A stretch of 64,000 nt of DNA from Vibrio splendidus (GTDB taxonomy: Bacteria; Pseudomonadota; Gammaproteobacteria; Enterobacterales; Vibrionaceae), in assembly GCF_024347615.1 (NCBI RefSeq), contig NZ_AP025509.1, forward strand, positions 620,001 to 684,000, in the 5' to 3' direction. How positions within the stretch are numbered: the first letter of the stretch is position 1; each line of letters opens with the position of its first letter. Both the position numbers and the translations under genes were made by a program. Of the stretch, positions 17,706 through 26,679 are shown in pieces. The notes below the pieces were generated by a model. The model ran no database searches and had not been told where the DNA came from. It saw nothing but the letters and a program-made list of their open reading frames with translations.

Positions 17706-19103
17706 ATGACAACTAACATCAACCCTAACTCATCTATGAATAACAAGCCAGAGAGCATCTTACCTCGTATCGTTAAACTTGGTTTACCTGTTGCTTTGCA
17801 AAGTGCGCTTGTCGCTATTCTTGCCCTTGCTGACGTATTAATGGTCAGTGATTATGGTATGGAGGCAGCTGCAGCTGTGGGAATTGCGTCAAAATGGCAC
17901 TTCGTTGCTATTATGATTATGGCAGGGTTGGCCTCAGCAAACGGTACATTAGTCGCTCAATACTGGGGAAAGAATGACCGAAAAAGCGCACGAACAGTAT
18001 CCTCGATTGCGATGATATTTGGCTTAAAAGTTCTGCTGCCTGTTACCGCAATCATCACTCTTGGTTCTCAGTTTTTAATGATGTTGCAAACCAGCGATCA
18101 AACCGTGATTGAACTTGGCGCGACTTACCTATGGTATGGCTTCCCTGTTCTACTTCTGACTCACATTGTTGTCGTGGTAGAAGCAAGTATGCGCTCATCA
18201 GGTGACACCGTAACTCCGCTGTTATTAGGTGGCGTTACCATCGCACTTAACATTGCGCTTAACTTCGTTCTTATTAAAGGTGCTTTCGGCATTCCAGCAA
18301 TGGGCGTAGCAGGTGCGGCATTGGCGACAACCTTAGCGCGATTGATTCAAGTGGGCTTAATGTATAGCTACATGCGTATGCGTAAACATTGGCTATTAAC
18401 GACACCGAGCTCACCACATCGCCCGTCATTGTGGTTGTCTTACCGTCGCATTGCTTTGCCGTTGACGATGAATGCTGTGTTGTGGGCAATGGGTACCATG
18501 GCATATCAAATGATTTTCGGTCACATGGGCACGACTGAGCTTGCGGTGTTCTCGATGCTCGCACCATTTGAATCGCTGTGTTACTCGATCTTCTTTGGTA
18601 TCTCAGTGGCGTGTTCTGTTTTGTTAGGCCATTCATTAGGCCGTGATGAATTTGATGACGCGATGAGCATGGGTCTAACCTTCATTAAAGCCGTTGTTGG
18701 TTTTGGCGCGGTCGTTGGGTTGCTACTGTTTATGGGTAAAGAACATGTTCTATCATGGCTAAACCTTTCTACCGATGCATTGTACCCACTCGCTGCACCT
18801 GCAATGACTATTATGTGTTTTGCAGTAGTCATTCGTATGCTCAACATGGTGATCATTAACGGTATTATTCGTGCTGGTGGTGATAACGCTTTTTGCCTGC
18901 GAATGGATTTCATCGCGATGTGGATGGTTGGGATTCCAGTGTGTGTTTACGGCGCATTTGTCGCTGGATGGGATTTCAAATACATCTATGGTCTGATGTT
19001 GGTAGAAGAAGTGGTGAAACTGGCCATCTGTTCACACCGATACTTGAGCCGACGCTGGATCAATAACCTGACGGTTACCTACGAAGAGCCTCAAGCCGCG
19101 TAA
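17706..19103 (+). CDS. MATE-family efflux transporter
   Basis: 465-residue inner-membrane protein with about 12 membrane segments in two MatE repeats (about residues 20-180 and 245-410). Members exchange Na+ or H+ for cationic drugs or metabolites. CGGAGAGCTT just before the ATG provides the ribosome site. Regulated probably by the divergent AraC-type gene. Confidence 0.9.
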   Translation: MTTNINPNSSMNNKPESILPRIVKLGLPVALQSALVAILALADVLMVSDYGMEAAAAVGIASKWHFVAIMIMAGLASANGTLVAQYWGKNDRKSARTVSSIAMIFGLKVLLPVTAIITLGSQFLMMLQTSDQTVIELGATYLWYGFPVLLLTHIVVVVEASMRSSGDTVTPLLLGGVTIALNIALNFVLIKGAFGIPAMGVAGAALATTLARLIQVGLMYSYMRMRKHWLLTTPSSPHRPSLWLSYRRIALPLTMNAVLWAMGTMAYQMIFGHMGTTELAVFSMLAPFESLCYSIFFGISVACSVLLGHSLGRDEFDDAMSMGLTFIKAVVGFGAVVGLLLFMGKEHVLSWLNLSTDALYPLAAPAMTIMCFAVVIRMLNMVIINGIIRAGGDNAFCLRMDFIAMWMVGIPVCVYGAFVAGWDFKYIYGLMLVEEVVKLAICSHRYLSRRWINNLTVTYEEPQAA

Positions 19104-19143
19104 TCTCTTACGTTCTAGGTTTAGTCATCGAATATAAAAACAA

Positions 19144-19167
19144 AAAGGTCTGAGAAATCAGACCTTT
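19144..19167. terminator. Bidirectional terminator
   Basis: AAAGGTCTGA-GAAA-TCAGACCTTT, 10-bp perfect stem between the convergent MATE gene and ygbA, with T-rich tails on both sides. Confidence 0.85.
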
Positions 19168-19203
19168 CTTATTTCTAAACCGTTTTCCACTGCAAACAAT
19201 ACG

Positions 19204-19599
19204 TTACTTTTTGTTCATTCGGATATGGCGGTTCGACACATTCGGCAATGGCTTCTCAGGCACTTTTCGTTTTTCATGTATCAAGTGTCTGATCGCTAAA
19301 ATCGGATGCTTGAGTAACATTCTTGGTCCAGCATATCGCATCACTAAACGCATCTGCTCTTTAGGGTCAGGCTTATAGCAATGAATCGGACACTTATTGC
19401 AGGTTGGCTTCGCCTCGCCATAAGGACAGCGATCAAGTCGGGTTTCGGCATAACGCAATAGTTGCTCGCACTCTTCACATAACGCGTTGTCCGAACGAAC
19501 AGCACCGTGATGATCTTTGCAATAGATGTGCACCATAGCAATAACAGTTTTGTACTCGGTTGCGAGTTCGCCTTGAAGAATGTTGTTATGTTGAAACAT
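19204..19599 (-). CDS. ygbA: YgbA-like nitric/nitrous-oxide-stimulated-promoter protein
   Basis: 131 residues with the YgbA family cysteine pattern: C-x-D-H-H near residue 28, CEECEQLL, RCPYGEAKPTCNKCPIHCY. The conserved MRYAGPRMLLKHPILAIRHL segment follows. E. coli ygbA is induced by nitrosative stress through NsrR and helps growth recovery; the cysteines suggest a metal or Fe-S centre. Here it follows a GNAT gene by 2 bp and is co-transcribed. No NsrR site was recognised by eye. Confidence 0.85.
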   Translation of the reverse strand: MFQHNNILQGELATEYKTVIAMVHIYCKDHHGAVRSDNALCEECEQLLRYAETRLDRCPYGEAKPTCNKCPIHCYKPDPKEQMRLVMRYAGPRMLLKHPILAIRHLIHEKRKVPEKPLPNVSNRHIRMNKK

Positions 19600-19601
19600 G
19601 A

Positions 19602-20117
19602 TTAATTACTCAATGATAGACCGTACAGGTTGAGATTGACGCTTTCATTGATCGCCTCTTCAACTCGCTCAAACACAAAACCCAACTTAGTCAGCAGTGC
19701 GATGCTTCGAATATTATCAGAGGTCGTGATGGCAACTAAATGATCGATATCAGCATTATGTTGAGCTTGTTCAATTATCGCTTGTGCCGCTTCCTTTGCA
19801 TAACCTTGGCCATAGACTTCAGGTACAAAGCCATAACCAATATCATGCGCCTCTAGTGTGTCTCTTTTAATCAAACCACAGACACCGATTGGCGTTGAAG
19901 ACTCTTTAATCTCGACCATCAGTAAACACACACCCTTCTCTCTATACATCTTAAGAATGTTGTTTTCGATGTATTCAACAACCTTGCCAGTATCTGTAAT
20001 TTCCTTGTCTCCGATGTAACGTAAGAAATCTTCTGAGCTATATAATCGCTGAATAAACGCCGCATCTTGAGGTGCGATCATTCTTAATCGTAAGCGTACG
20101 GTTTCGACTGCCTGCAT
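19602..20117 (-). CDS. GNAT-family acetyltransferase (RimJ/RimL-like)
   Basis: 171 residues from the preferred ATG at 20117 (AAGGAAA upstream; the longer open frame to 20189 adds an unlikely leader). The domain begins ETVRLRLRMIAPQDAAFIQRL. The acetyl-CoA site is GYGFVPEVYGQGYAKEAAQA, and the ending LTKLGFVFERV is typical of RimJ/RimL acetyltransferases. Substrate unknown. First gene of a two-gene unit with ygbA. Confidence 0.82.
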   Translation of the reverse strand: MQAVETVRLRLRMIAPQDAAFIQRLYSSEDFLRYIGDKEITDTGKVVEYIENNILKMYREKGVCLLMVEIKESSTPIGVCGLIKRDTLEAHDIGYGFVPEVYGQGYAKEAAQAIIEQAQHNADIDHLVAITTSDNIRSIALLTKLGFVFERVEEAINESVNLNLYGLSLSN

Positions 20118-20214
20118 AGTGATATTTTCCTTGCTGGATAGCATGTAAATATTGAGTTCTAGATCTAAAATGATTATCCTCCACCGCATAAACTAAATAC
20201 AAGGCTATGCAGCA

Positions 20215-20445
20215 ATGAACCGTAAGAAAAAAATCAATCAAATTCTAAAGAAAAGACAGAAACAGGCGACGTCTAAACTGCATGGTAGCAACAAGCCTCG
20301 CTATATTTCTAAAGCTGACCGCGCAAAAATGGAAGCTGAAGAGCAAGCGAAAGCCGCTCAAGAGCAAGCTGAAGGCACAGTTGAAGCTTCTGTTGAATCG
20401 GAAGAAGCGGGTATCGAAACTAAAGAGACAAAAGCTGCAGAGTAA
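20215..20445 (+). CDS. DUF2986 protein
   Basis: 76-residue, highly charged protein. Its start MNRKKKINQILKKRQKQ and the KPRYISKADRAKME block are the conserved DUF2986 core, known mainly from Vibrionaceae and relatives. The C-terminal half is Glu/Ala-rich and of low complexity. Function unknown; the basic head could bind nucleic acid or ribosome (speculative). Ends at a strong terminator. Confidence 0.85.
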   Translation: MNRKKKINQILKKRQKQATSKLHGSNKPRYISKADRAKMEAEEQAKAAQEQAEGTVEASVESEEAGIETKETKAAE

Positions 20446-20514
20446 GTTTTTAACTCACGATACTCTGCCCAGCACTCTGAACCAAAACTCAGACTAGAGC
20501 CAACGGACAAGAAC

Positions 20515-20547
20515 AAAAAAAGCAGCCTCTATTTGGGCTGCTTTTTT
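20515..20547. terminator. Bidirectional terminator
   Basis: AAAAAAGCAGCC / GGCTGCTTTTTT, a GC-rich stem with A and T runs on both sides. It serves DUF2986 and possibly the converging ABC operon. Confidence 0.88.
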
Positions 20548-20611
20548 GATCGTATTTTTTGAACGAGCTATTTATTAGCTAACGGTTTATTAGCTAACTT
20601 GTTTTAGCCAC

Positions 20612-21535
20612 TTAACCTTTGAAAGGCTGAACTTCCCAGCGAGCAAATGGCGCTTTTGCGTTAATCCCTGCTCTTCCCCAACGGTCTACAGAATCAACAA
20701 CAAGAATTCGCTCATTCGGCACCAGTGACTTAATCAAAGTTGTAGGCTTTTTCGCTGTGACTAACCAGAGTGCATCGTCTTCTGAAAACATGGCTTTGAG
20801 TTTCGCTTTGTCTTGCTCTGTCCATTCCAGTTCTGCTTTGAACATGCGCTCTTCAACAAACAGTTGGCTACCTGAAGCGAAATCTTCCAAACTTTCTGAA
20901 AGCAACAATACTGAATCTACGTCGTTATCCAATAACACCGCTTGTTGCTTGTTAATCAGTTCACGAACATCAAGCATCACGCGTTGTAGGTTGCTATCAA
21001 TGGTCTCAGCTTGCGCCGGCCACAACAACTTAAAGTCATCAGCCACAATTGCCGCCATACGCGTTAGATTGGTTGGGTTTAACCACGCGTATTTAGACAC
21101 TTCACCATTTGATAACGTCAGCGCAGCGACACCTTGCGCGCGCGGTGTAATCGCTTGAGCAGCATCCACCTCAACCAAATGGATGTTGCCTTGTCTTGCG
21201 TATACAAATGTAGGATCAGCTTGCCAGATAGATGACAGCGTTAGTGCAACGGTCGCCTTTTCTCCTGATTGAAGGACTTTGCTCGCCCCCTTAGTACCAA
21301 ACCAGTTAGGCAGACGATCAATACCGTAGCGTTTTGGTGGTAGATATTCAGTCGTAATGTCTGTGCCTTTGGTTAGCTCTGTCGCTAGCGCATAAGTCAC
21401 AGGCGTACTGGTGAGGATATCTTCAGCATTAACATTGAGAGATACCAATAAGCCAACCAACAACAGACTACTAAGTGCACTCACTTGAGCCGCTGCTTTT
21501 ACGGAGATTGAGATACGATTCATTAAAGAAGTCAT
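20612..21535 (-). CDS. Second TroA-like binding protein of the Fpv-like operon (FpvF position)
   Basis: 307 residues with a hydrophobic N-terminal export signal. Its layout is that of a cluster A-I (ZnuA/TroA) solute-binding protein: YALATELTKG early, WLNPTNLTRMAAIVADDF in the middle. The histidine usually found just before WLxP is replaced (KYAWLNP) and other metal ligands are not evident. A second, divergent binding protein at the end of such an operon is exactly the position of FpvF in P. aeruginosa. It may hold the siderophore or a partner rather than a bare metal (inference). Confidence 0.65.
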   Translation of the reverse strand: MTSLMNRISISVKAAAQVSALSSLLLVGLLVSLNVNAEDILTSTPVTYALATELTKGTDITTEYLPPKRYGIDRLPNWFGTKGASKVLQSGEKATVALTLSSIWQADPTFVYARQGNIHLVEVDAAQAITPRAQGVAALTLSNGEVSKYAWLNPTNLTRMAAIVADDFKLLWPAQAETIDSNLQRVMLDVRELINKQQAVLLDNDVDSVLLLSESLEDFASGSQLFVEERMFKAELEWTEQDKAKLKAMFSEDDALWLVTAKKPTTLIKSLVPNERILVVDSVDRWGRAGINAKAPFARWEVQPFKG

Positions 21536-21537
21536 GA

Positions 21538-22413
21538 TTATGCCTTTCTTATAATTCGGTATAGCGTTGCCGCTAGGAAAAACGTTGCAGAAACGATGAT
21601 GATTGAAGCGCCTGATGGCACTGGCAATTTAAGCTCCATCGGTAATACCGTTCCGACCAAACACGCGATGGTTGCCAACAACGCAGAAAGCAAAACAAAG
21701 CTGCCCATGCGTTTTGTCAACAGTCGAGCCGTCGCGCCTGGGATGAGCAGTAATGCCCCAACAAGAACCGCCCCCACGATCTTCACTGCTGCAATCGTCA
21801 CTAAGGTGATCATCATGACAAACAAGTAATCATAAAAGCTGGTGTTATAGCCACGAACCTTGGCAATATCAGGGCTAATACAAGTGAGAAGAATACGGTT
21901 GAACGTCGGTATCAAGAGCAAAATAATGAGTGCGCAGCTGCCTGCGAGAATCGCTAAGTCTTGATCTGTTACCGTGAGAATCGAGCCAAACAGCACGTTC
22001 TCAAGCATGTGGATATTGATCTTACGAGCCACGTACATCAACAATGCCGCACCGACCGCTAACGCAAGTGCCAGGAAAACGCCAACTAAAGTATCGTATG
22101 GCACGTTGGTTCTATTTCTTACAAAGTGAAGAAGCAAAGCGAAGATCATACAGAAGCTAAACAAGCCAATAATTGGATTTTCTGGTGGCTCACCAAGCAG
22201 AACACCGATAGCGATACCGGTTAAAGCCGCGTGGCCGACTGCTTCAGAGAAGAAAGCCAGACGCTTTGCAATCACCAAAGTACCCAGGCCACCTAGTAAC
22301 GGGCCCAGTAACAACGCAGCAACCAGTGCATTCACCATGAACGCATACATAAAGCTGTCTGATAACCAGCCCGCTTCCACACCACTAATGGCAAGTTGTC
22401 GTAACCATTCCAT
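21538..22413 (-). CDS. Metal ABC transporter permease (ZnuB/FpvE-like)
   Basis: 291-residue ABC-3 family integral membrane protein with about eight or nine segments and the motif GLGTLVIAKRLAFFSEAVGHAA in its N-terminal third. It imports metal ions together with the ATPase just upstream, whose stop overlaps this start by one base. Fur-type control of the operon and gene order point to iron rather than zinc. Confidence 0.9.
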   Translation of the reverse strand: MEWLRQLAISGVEAGWLSDSFMYAFMVNALVAALLLGPLLGGLGTLVIAKRLAFFSEAVGHAALTGIAIGVLLGEPPENPIIGLFSFCMIFALLLHFVRNRTNVPYDTLVGVFLALALAVGAALLMYVARKINIHMLENVLFGSILTVTDQDLAILAGSCALIILLLIPTFNRILLTCISPDIAKVRGYNTSFYDYLFVMMITLVTIAAVKIVGAVLVGALLLIPGATARLLTKRMGSFVLLSALLATIACLVGTVLPMELKLPVPSGASIIIVSATFFLAATLYRIIRKA

Positions 22414-23147
22414 TACGCAACCTCCTTCGATTTAACGATAGCTACGCCACTGCTGTAGTGCTGGAACAAGCTTTCAATCTTACTTGGGTGCAGCACTTGT
22501 TCGTGTGGACCACTATCCACCAAGAATCGATTCACAACATGTACATTGGCGTCAAGACGACGCACTGCAGTTACATCGTGATGAACGGCAAGAATGGTGC
22601 GACCTTCATCAACGCATTCACGAATTAGAGATTCAAGATAACGAACGCCCTGCTCGTCCATCCCTGTGGTCGGCTCGTCTAAAACCAATAAACTTGGGTT
22701 ATCCAATAAGGCTTGAGCAAACAATACACGTTGTTGCTCACCACCCGACAACTGCCCCATTCGGCGATCGCTACGTGTCGCCATACCCACTCGATCTAAT
22801 TGTGCTAATGCAAGATCCAACTGCTTAGACTTGCGACGCCAAAATAGCGGAATTCGAGTTTGGTTAAGCAACACGAAATCCATTACCGTCAGGGGTAAGC
22901 TCGATTCGAAGGCCGCTTTTTGAGGAACGTAACCAATACTTGGCTTTTCTGGCCAATGAATATTGATTTGCCCAGAGAAAGGTGTCAGACCAAGAACAGA
23001 GCGCAGCAAAGACGTTTTGCCTCCGCCGTTTGGCCCCATGATCACATGGCACTGACCCGCTTTAAGTTCTAGTGAGATATCGTCAAGTATGACGTTATTG
23101 TCGTATTGCAGACCGAGTTGATTGATTGAAATCGATGGACCTAACAT
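22413..23147 (-). CDS. Metal ABC transporter ATP-binding protein (ZnuC/FpvD-like)
   Basis: 244 residues. Walker A GPNGGGKTSLL, Q-loop YVPQKAAF, signature LSGGEQQRVLFAQAL, Walker B LLVLDEPTTGMD and H-loop LAVHHD are all present. Energises the permease encoded next. Its start overlaps the stop of the binding-protein gene by one base (TAATG). Confidence 0.93.
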   Translation of the reverse strand: MLGPSISINQLGLQYDNNVILDDISLELKAGQCHVIMGPNGGGKTSLLRSVLGLTPFSGQINIHWPEKPSIGYVPQKAAFESSLPLTVMDFVLLNQTRIPLFWRRKSKQLDLALAQLDRVGMATRSDRRMGQLSGGEQQRVLFAQALLDNPSLLVLDEPTTGMDEQGVRYLESLIRECVDEGRTILAVHHDVTAVRRLDANVHVVNRFLVDSGPHEQVLHPSKIESLFQHYSSGVAIVKSKEVA

Positions 23148-24082
23148 TATGCGTTCCCGCTTTTAGCTTGGTTCGCCGCCGCAAATTTCATTGCTTCGAT
23201 CAACGTCTCGAGGTTCTTCTTCATCTCAACTTCAACTTTGTCGTCTTGATATTCGCCATGCGTCATGTGAGAGAAACGGTAAAGCTGAACACCCGTTTCC
23301 GCTTCAATCGTGTCTACAAAACGGTTTGGCATGTTTAGCTCGTAGAACAGAACATCAATGCCCGACGCGCGGATCTTTTCGATCGTATCTTGCAGTTGGC
23401 TCGCACTTGGCTCAACACCGTGTGCTGGCTCTATCACCGCTGCTACATCAACACCAAACTCTTGAAGGATATAACCATAAGCATTGTGCGTGGTCGCTAC
23501 TTTCATGCCTGATGTATCGAGTTCACCTAATGACAACATCGCATCACGCTTCATAAAACGAAATTGCTTGGCGTACTTACGCGCATTTTTACGATAAAAA
23601 GCCGCGTTGTCAGGATCGAGCTTAGACACTTCACTGGCGATTGTGTAAACCTTTTGAATCGTTGTCGAAAGCCCAACGAAGGTATGCGGATTAACGGCAC
23701 CTTGACCAACAGACTGACCAAGAGCAGGAAGTAAAGGCACTTCTTTGTTTGCTTCGATAACCACTAAGTCATCACGTTGCGCGGCTGAAATCACTTTAAG
23801 CGCGAAGTCATCGTGACCAATACCGTTTACCACGATGGCGTCCATCTGGCTCAATCGCTTTAAGTCGTTCGGTTGTGGTAAATAGTTATGCGGATTAAAG
23901 CCAGCATCAACCAAAGGAAGGATGTTCACTTTGTCACCCACTACCGCTTTTACGTAGCTGTAGTAAGGTTGAAGCGTGATACCAATCGTCAGCTTATCGC
24001 TATCGATCTTGTATTCTTTTGCCAGTGCATTGGGTGTCATTAACACCGCCAATAACGACATGAACAGAGTCATAATTCGCAT
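23147..24082 (-). CDS. Metal ABC transporter substrate-binding protein (ZnuA/FpvC-like)
   Basis: 311 residues from the ATG at 24082, chosen because AAGAGAT precedes it and the signal peptide (LFMSLLAVLMTPNALA) follows at once; a longer frame reaches 24175. TroA-like cluster A-I binding protein. Candidate metal ligands sit in GFNPHNY, VNPHTF, TTHNAYGY and the C-terminal FYELN. The His-rich acidic loop of true ZnuA zinc importers is missing. First gene of the ABC part of the operon. Confidence 0.88.
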   Translation of the reverse strand: MRIMTLFMSLLAVLMTPNALAKEYKIDSDKLTIGITLQPYYSYVKAVVGDKVNILPLVDAGFNPHNYLPQPNDLKRLSQMDAIVVNGIGHDDFALKVISAAQRDDLVVIEANKEVPLLPALGQSVGQGAVNPHTFVGLSTTIQKVYTIASEVSKLDPDNAAFYRKNARKYAKQFRFMKRDAMLSLGELDTSGMKVATTHNAYGYILQEFGVDVAAVIEPAHGVEPSASQLQDTIEKIRASGIDVLFYELNMPNRFVDTIEAETGVQLYRFSHMTHGEYQDDKVEVEMKKNLETLIEAMKFAAANQAKSGNA

Positions 24083-24131
24083 AGTAAATCTCTTATTATT
24101 TTTGAACATTTTGTTTTTCGAGAATCTGGGG

Positions 24132-24692
24132 TTAATGAGAAGAAGCATCATGCTGATCAGCAACTTCTGACTCATTCACCACCAATTTCCAACCAGTAGA
24201 CTCAAGCGTGTGTTGGTCAAAAGTAGCTGGCTGTTTCGCTACACCACCAAAGAAAATCCAGATTTCAGGTGAAACGCTGTTGGCGTTTAAAATAAAGGAA
24301 TCAGCAAAGCCATGATCGCTTGGCGTAGAAAAGTAGTAACCACGCTTATCCAATACCCAAGTATGAGAACCTTTACGCTTCCAACTCTGGTCTTCAACAA
24401 ATGGCGCGACCCATTCATCCTTAAGTGACACAATACTTGGCCATTCACCGTCTGAGTCCATACGCAGGTCACGAATTTCTTCATGTGCTAAACGCAGCTC
24501 TGACAACATTGCCAAGTTTTCTTGTTCAACATCAGTTACCAGAATTTGATGATCAAGTACCACTTTCGCATGGGATTCTGCTTGATGAAATGGGATCGCG
24601 ACCGTGGCAAAGCTCAGGATGAATACAATGATCAGCCCTACCCATTTACCCTCTCTGCCACCCGTATCAGCACGTACGCCTTGGATCATCAT
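24132..24692 (-). CDS. Membrane-anchored periplasmic protein of the Fpv-like operon
   Basis: 186 residues: a short basic cytoplasmic head, one membrane segment (about residues 17-36), then a periplasmic domain. That domain has a helical part (VEQENLAMLSELRLAHEEIRD) and a compact WxxDKRGYYFS region. I believe it corresponds to the family annotated DUF6162 beside such metal ABC genes, and to the FpvK position. Function unproven. Its ATG overlaps the previous stop by 4 bp (ATGA). Confidence 0.6.
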   Translation of the reverse strand: MMIQGVRADTGGREGKWVGLIIVFILSFATVAIPFHQAESHAKVVLDHQILVTDVEQENLAMLSELRLAHEEIRDLRMDSDGEWPSIVSLKDEWVAPFVEDQSWKRKGSHTWVLDKRGYYFSTPSDHGFADSFILNANSVSPEIWIFFGGVAKQPATFDQHTLESTGWKLVVNESEVADQHDASSH

Positions 24693-25024
24693 TTTTCGCT
24701 GATCTCAACAACGTCGACTTCAACAGGAAACTCGTGGCCTGAATCAAACACAAGGTAAAACTCAGTATCTGGGTTTGGAAACTCAACGATGGAGCGCTTA
24801 TCCGTCATCTGTTTTGCAATCAAGTTGTCTTCGTAGTCGTACATTTGAACCGCGTAATCAATCGCTTTACTACCATCAGAATAACCCGCTTCACAGGCCA
24901 CAGTTTTGCCTTCAAACCAGCAGCTCATCAATGGAAAGTGTGCTTGCGCAGGTAATGCAGCGAAACCAAGTCCTAGAGCTAAGCAAGGAGTCATCAAAGC
25001 GTTAAATTTTGTTTTTATTGTCAT
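24689..25024 (-). CDS. Small periplasmic protein of the Fpv-like operon
   Basis: 111 residues with a signal peptide (ending LPAQA) and a two-cysteine mature domain (SCWFEGKTVACEAGYSDG). It resembles the beta-sandwich segment of DUF4198/NikL-type proteins, as if it were a short relative of the preceding gene product. Not recognised with certainty; probably the FpvJ position. Translationally coupled to the next gene. Confidence 0.6.
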   Translation of the reverse strand: MTIKTKFNALMTPCLALGLGFAALPAQAHFPLMSCWFEGKTVACEAGYSDGSKAIDYAVQMYDYEDNLIAKQMTDKRSIVEFPNPDTEFYLVFDSGHEFPVEVDVVEISEK

Positions 25025-25073
25025 GGTTCATACCCTAGCCACAGTGCAAATTCTCAGTAGTAAACTGAGCGAT

Positions 25074-25094
25074 AAAGGGCTCAAATGAGCCCTT
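25074..25094. terminator. Hairpin inside the Fpv-like operon
   Basis: AAGGGCTC-AAAT-GAGCCCTT, 8-bp perfect stem in the 115-bp gap between the DUF4198 gene and the 111-residue gene. On the plus strand a T-run follows (AAGTTTTTT); on the minus (operon) strand the tail is weak. It may therefore be a partial terminator or mRNA-stability element separating reductase and transporter halves. Confidence 0.45.
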
Positions 25095-25139
25095 AAGTTT
25101 TTTGGTCTTTTAATCAGGGATCTAGCCCCGATATCACAA

Positions 25140-25976
25140 TTATTGAAGCAGTGCTTCGAACGTTAGGTGAACGTTCGCGCTTGCTTTGTCAGCCAGTGGG
25201 TTGTCAATCAACTCACCTTTGTAGTTCGCTTTCATTACGTAACGGCCCGCTACGTCTGGAGTGAAGGTAATTTCACCGTTCTTGTCACTCACAACATCAA
25301 TCTGCTCTTGGTGGTTGCGGTAAAGCGTGCCTTCACGAGTGATCTCCGCTTTCACGTCTTTTTGAATTTCACCGTTGTAGAAGAATTGGAATGTCACCGG
25401 TTCGCCTTCAATGATGTCTGAAGGGTGCGTTACTGGCTTCATTTCAAGTAGCTTGCCTTCAATTTTGAAGACTGAATCCGATGGCTTACCTACTGTGATG
25501 TAGCTTTCTGCACGAGTGAAGCTGATTTGTGTTACCACGTCACGCGACTTTTCAGGAAGAACTGAATCACGTTCCGCTTTGTTTGCTTTGATCCATTTCA
25601 CTGTGTCACGACGACCCGCTTTGTACTGTGTGTAGTAAGATGGCTGGTTGTTGATCGCAACTTTGTGTGTACCTTCTTCTTCAAAGTAGAAATCGAAGAT
25701 TGAACGACGTTTGCCGCGAACAACAAAGTTAGGACGTTCGCTACGGCCATCAGGCATGATGACATGTGCATTTTCACTGCCTGCAGGCTTATCAAAAACA
25801 AACGTACCGTGAGACGCAGTCACATCGAACGTTAGCCAATCACCGCCTTCTTTCGATACGGTAAAGTGTGATGGCAAAATCCAGCGTGGGTGAGCTTGTG
25901 CTGTTGTCGTAACCGCTAGGCCGAACGCCATAACACCCGCTAGTGCAAGTGCCTTAATTTTTGTCTGTTTCATCAT
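25140..25976 (-). CDS. DUF4198 periplasmic protein
   Basis: 278 residues from the ATG at 25976 (GGAA six bases upstream; an earlier ATG at 25988 has no ribosome site). Signal peptide ending TTAQA; the mature protein begins HPRWILPSHFTVS, as in DUF4198 proteins found beside metal and siderophore importers. It is predicted to be a periplasmic beta-rich protein with an Ig-like C-terminal half (GEPVTFQFFYNGE ... EITFTPDVAGRYVMKA). In this context it probably helps remove or hold iron (inference). Confidence 0.75.
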   Translation of the reverse strand: MMKQTKIKALALAGVMAFGLAVTTTAQAHPRWILPSHFTVSKEGGDWLTFDVTASHGTFVFDKPAGSENAHVIMPDGRSERPNFVVRGKRRSIFDFYFEEEGTHKVAINNQPSYYTQYKAGRRDTVKWIKANKAERDSVLPEKSRDVVTQISFTRAESYITVGKPSDSVFKIEGKLLEMKPVTHPSDIIEGEPVTFQFFYNGEIQKDVKAEITREGTLYRNHQEQIDVVSDKNGEITFTPDVAGRYVMKANYKGELIDNPLADKASANVHLTFEALLQ

Positions 25977-26076
25977 GTTCAATTCCATTATTTATAATTG
26001 TTAGCCGTGTCGCTCTATCTGAGCCTACGATGACGACTGTCTATTCTGTTCAGTTTGCTTTTGCTATTCGCACTTA

Positions 26077-26595
26077 CTATTTAGCGATGTAGTTCAGAGT
26101 GATTTCACCCGTCTCTTCTGTCGCCTTTAACTCATAAGAAGCGTTTGAATCTGTTAGCGATACTTTTTGACGAAGGTAATTACGGCCGCCGTGTTCACGT
26201 ACAACCTCGATATGAACCGTGTACTCACCCTGTTCTAGAGTTTGACCATCATCGCTCTTACCATCCCAAACGAAACGGTACTGGCCAGCAGGGCGCGTTG
26301 CAGAGGTCACTGCATCAACCAATTCACGATCGTAACGTCCCACTTTTCTCCACCAGCTGCGTAAGTCTTTAAGCCATTCATCTTTACCGACCCAAAGCTC
26401 AATGGTTTTCACTGACTTTCGTTCGCTGTTCTCTACCCACACCGCCACATAAGGACGCGCGTACATAGAGGTATCAATCTTTGGAAGCTTAAAGTTCACA
26501 TCAAGTTTTGCCGTATCAGGGATCGCTTGTGCCATACCTAGGCTTGGCAAAAGAGATAAAGCAAGAAGCGCCTTGCTCCAGTTCATTTTTTTCAT
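26077..26595 (-). CDS. DUF2271 periplasmic protein
   Basis: 172 residues from the ATG at 26595 (AAAAGG nine bases upstream; a TTG-initiated frame starts at 26604). Signal peptide ending GMAQA. The DUF2271 core is visible: PYVAVWVENSERKSVKTIELW, a W-rich middle (EWLKDLRSWWRKVG) and WDGKSDDGQTLEQGEYTVHIE, a FlgD-like Ig strand pattern. DUF2271 genes co-occur with PepSY reductases in iron loci. Biochemical role unknown. Confidence 0.78.
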   Translation of the reverse strand: MKKMNWSKALLALSLLPSLGMAQAIPDTAKLDVNFKLPKIDTSMYARPYVAVWVENSERKSVKTIELWVGKDEWLKDLRSWWRKVGRYDRELVDAVTSATRPAGQYRFVWDGKSDDGQTLEQGEYTVHIEVVREHGGRNYLRQKVSLTDSNASYELKATEETGEITLNYIAK

Positions 26596-26679
26596 GTTTA
26601 ACAACCTTTTAAATCCGTTTAACCTTTAGTTCGTTCTTCAGGCTGATTCATCAAGCAGACTCATCAACCTAATGGAGGG

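Noticed and set aside
20612..24082. Calling the ABC genes znuABC zinc uptake
   Set aside because: The binding protein lacks the His-rich loop, the operon contains PepSY, DUF2271 and DUF4198 genes and a second binding protein, and the upstream site resembles Fur, not Zur.
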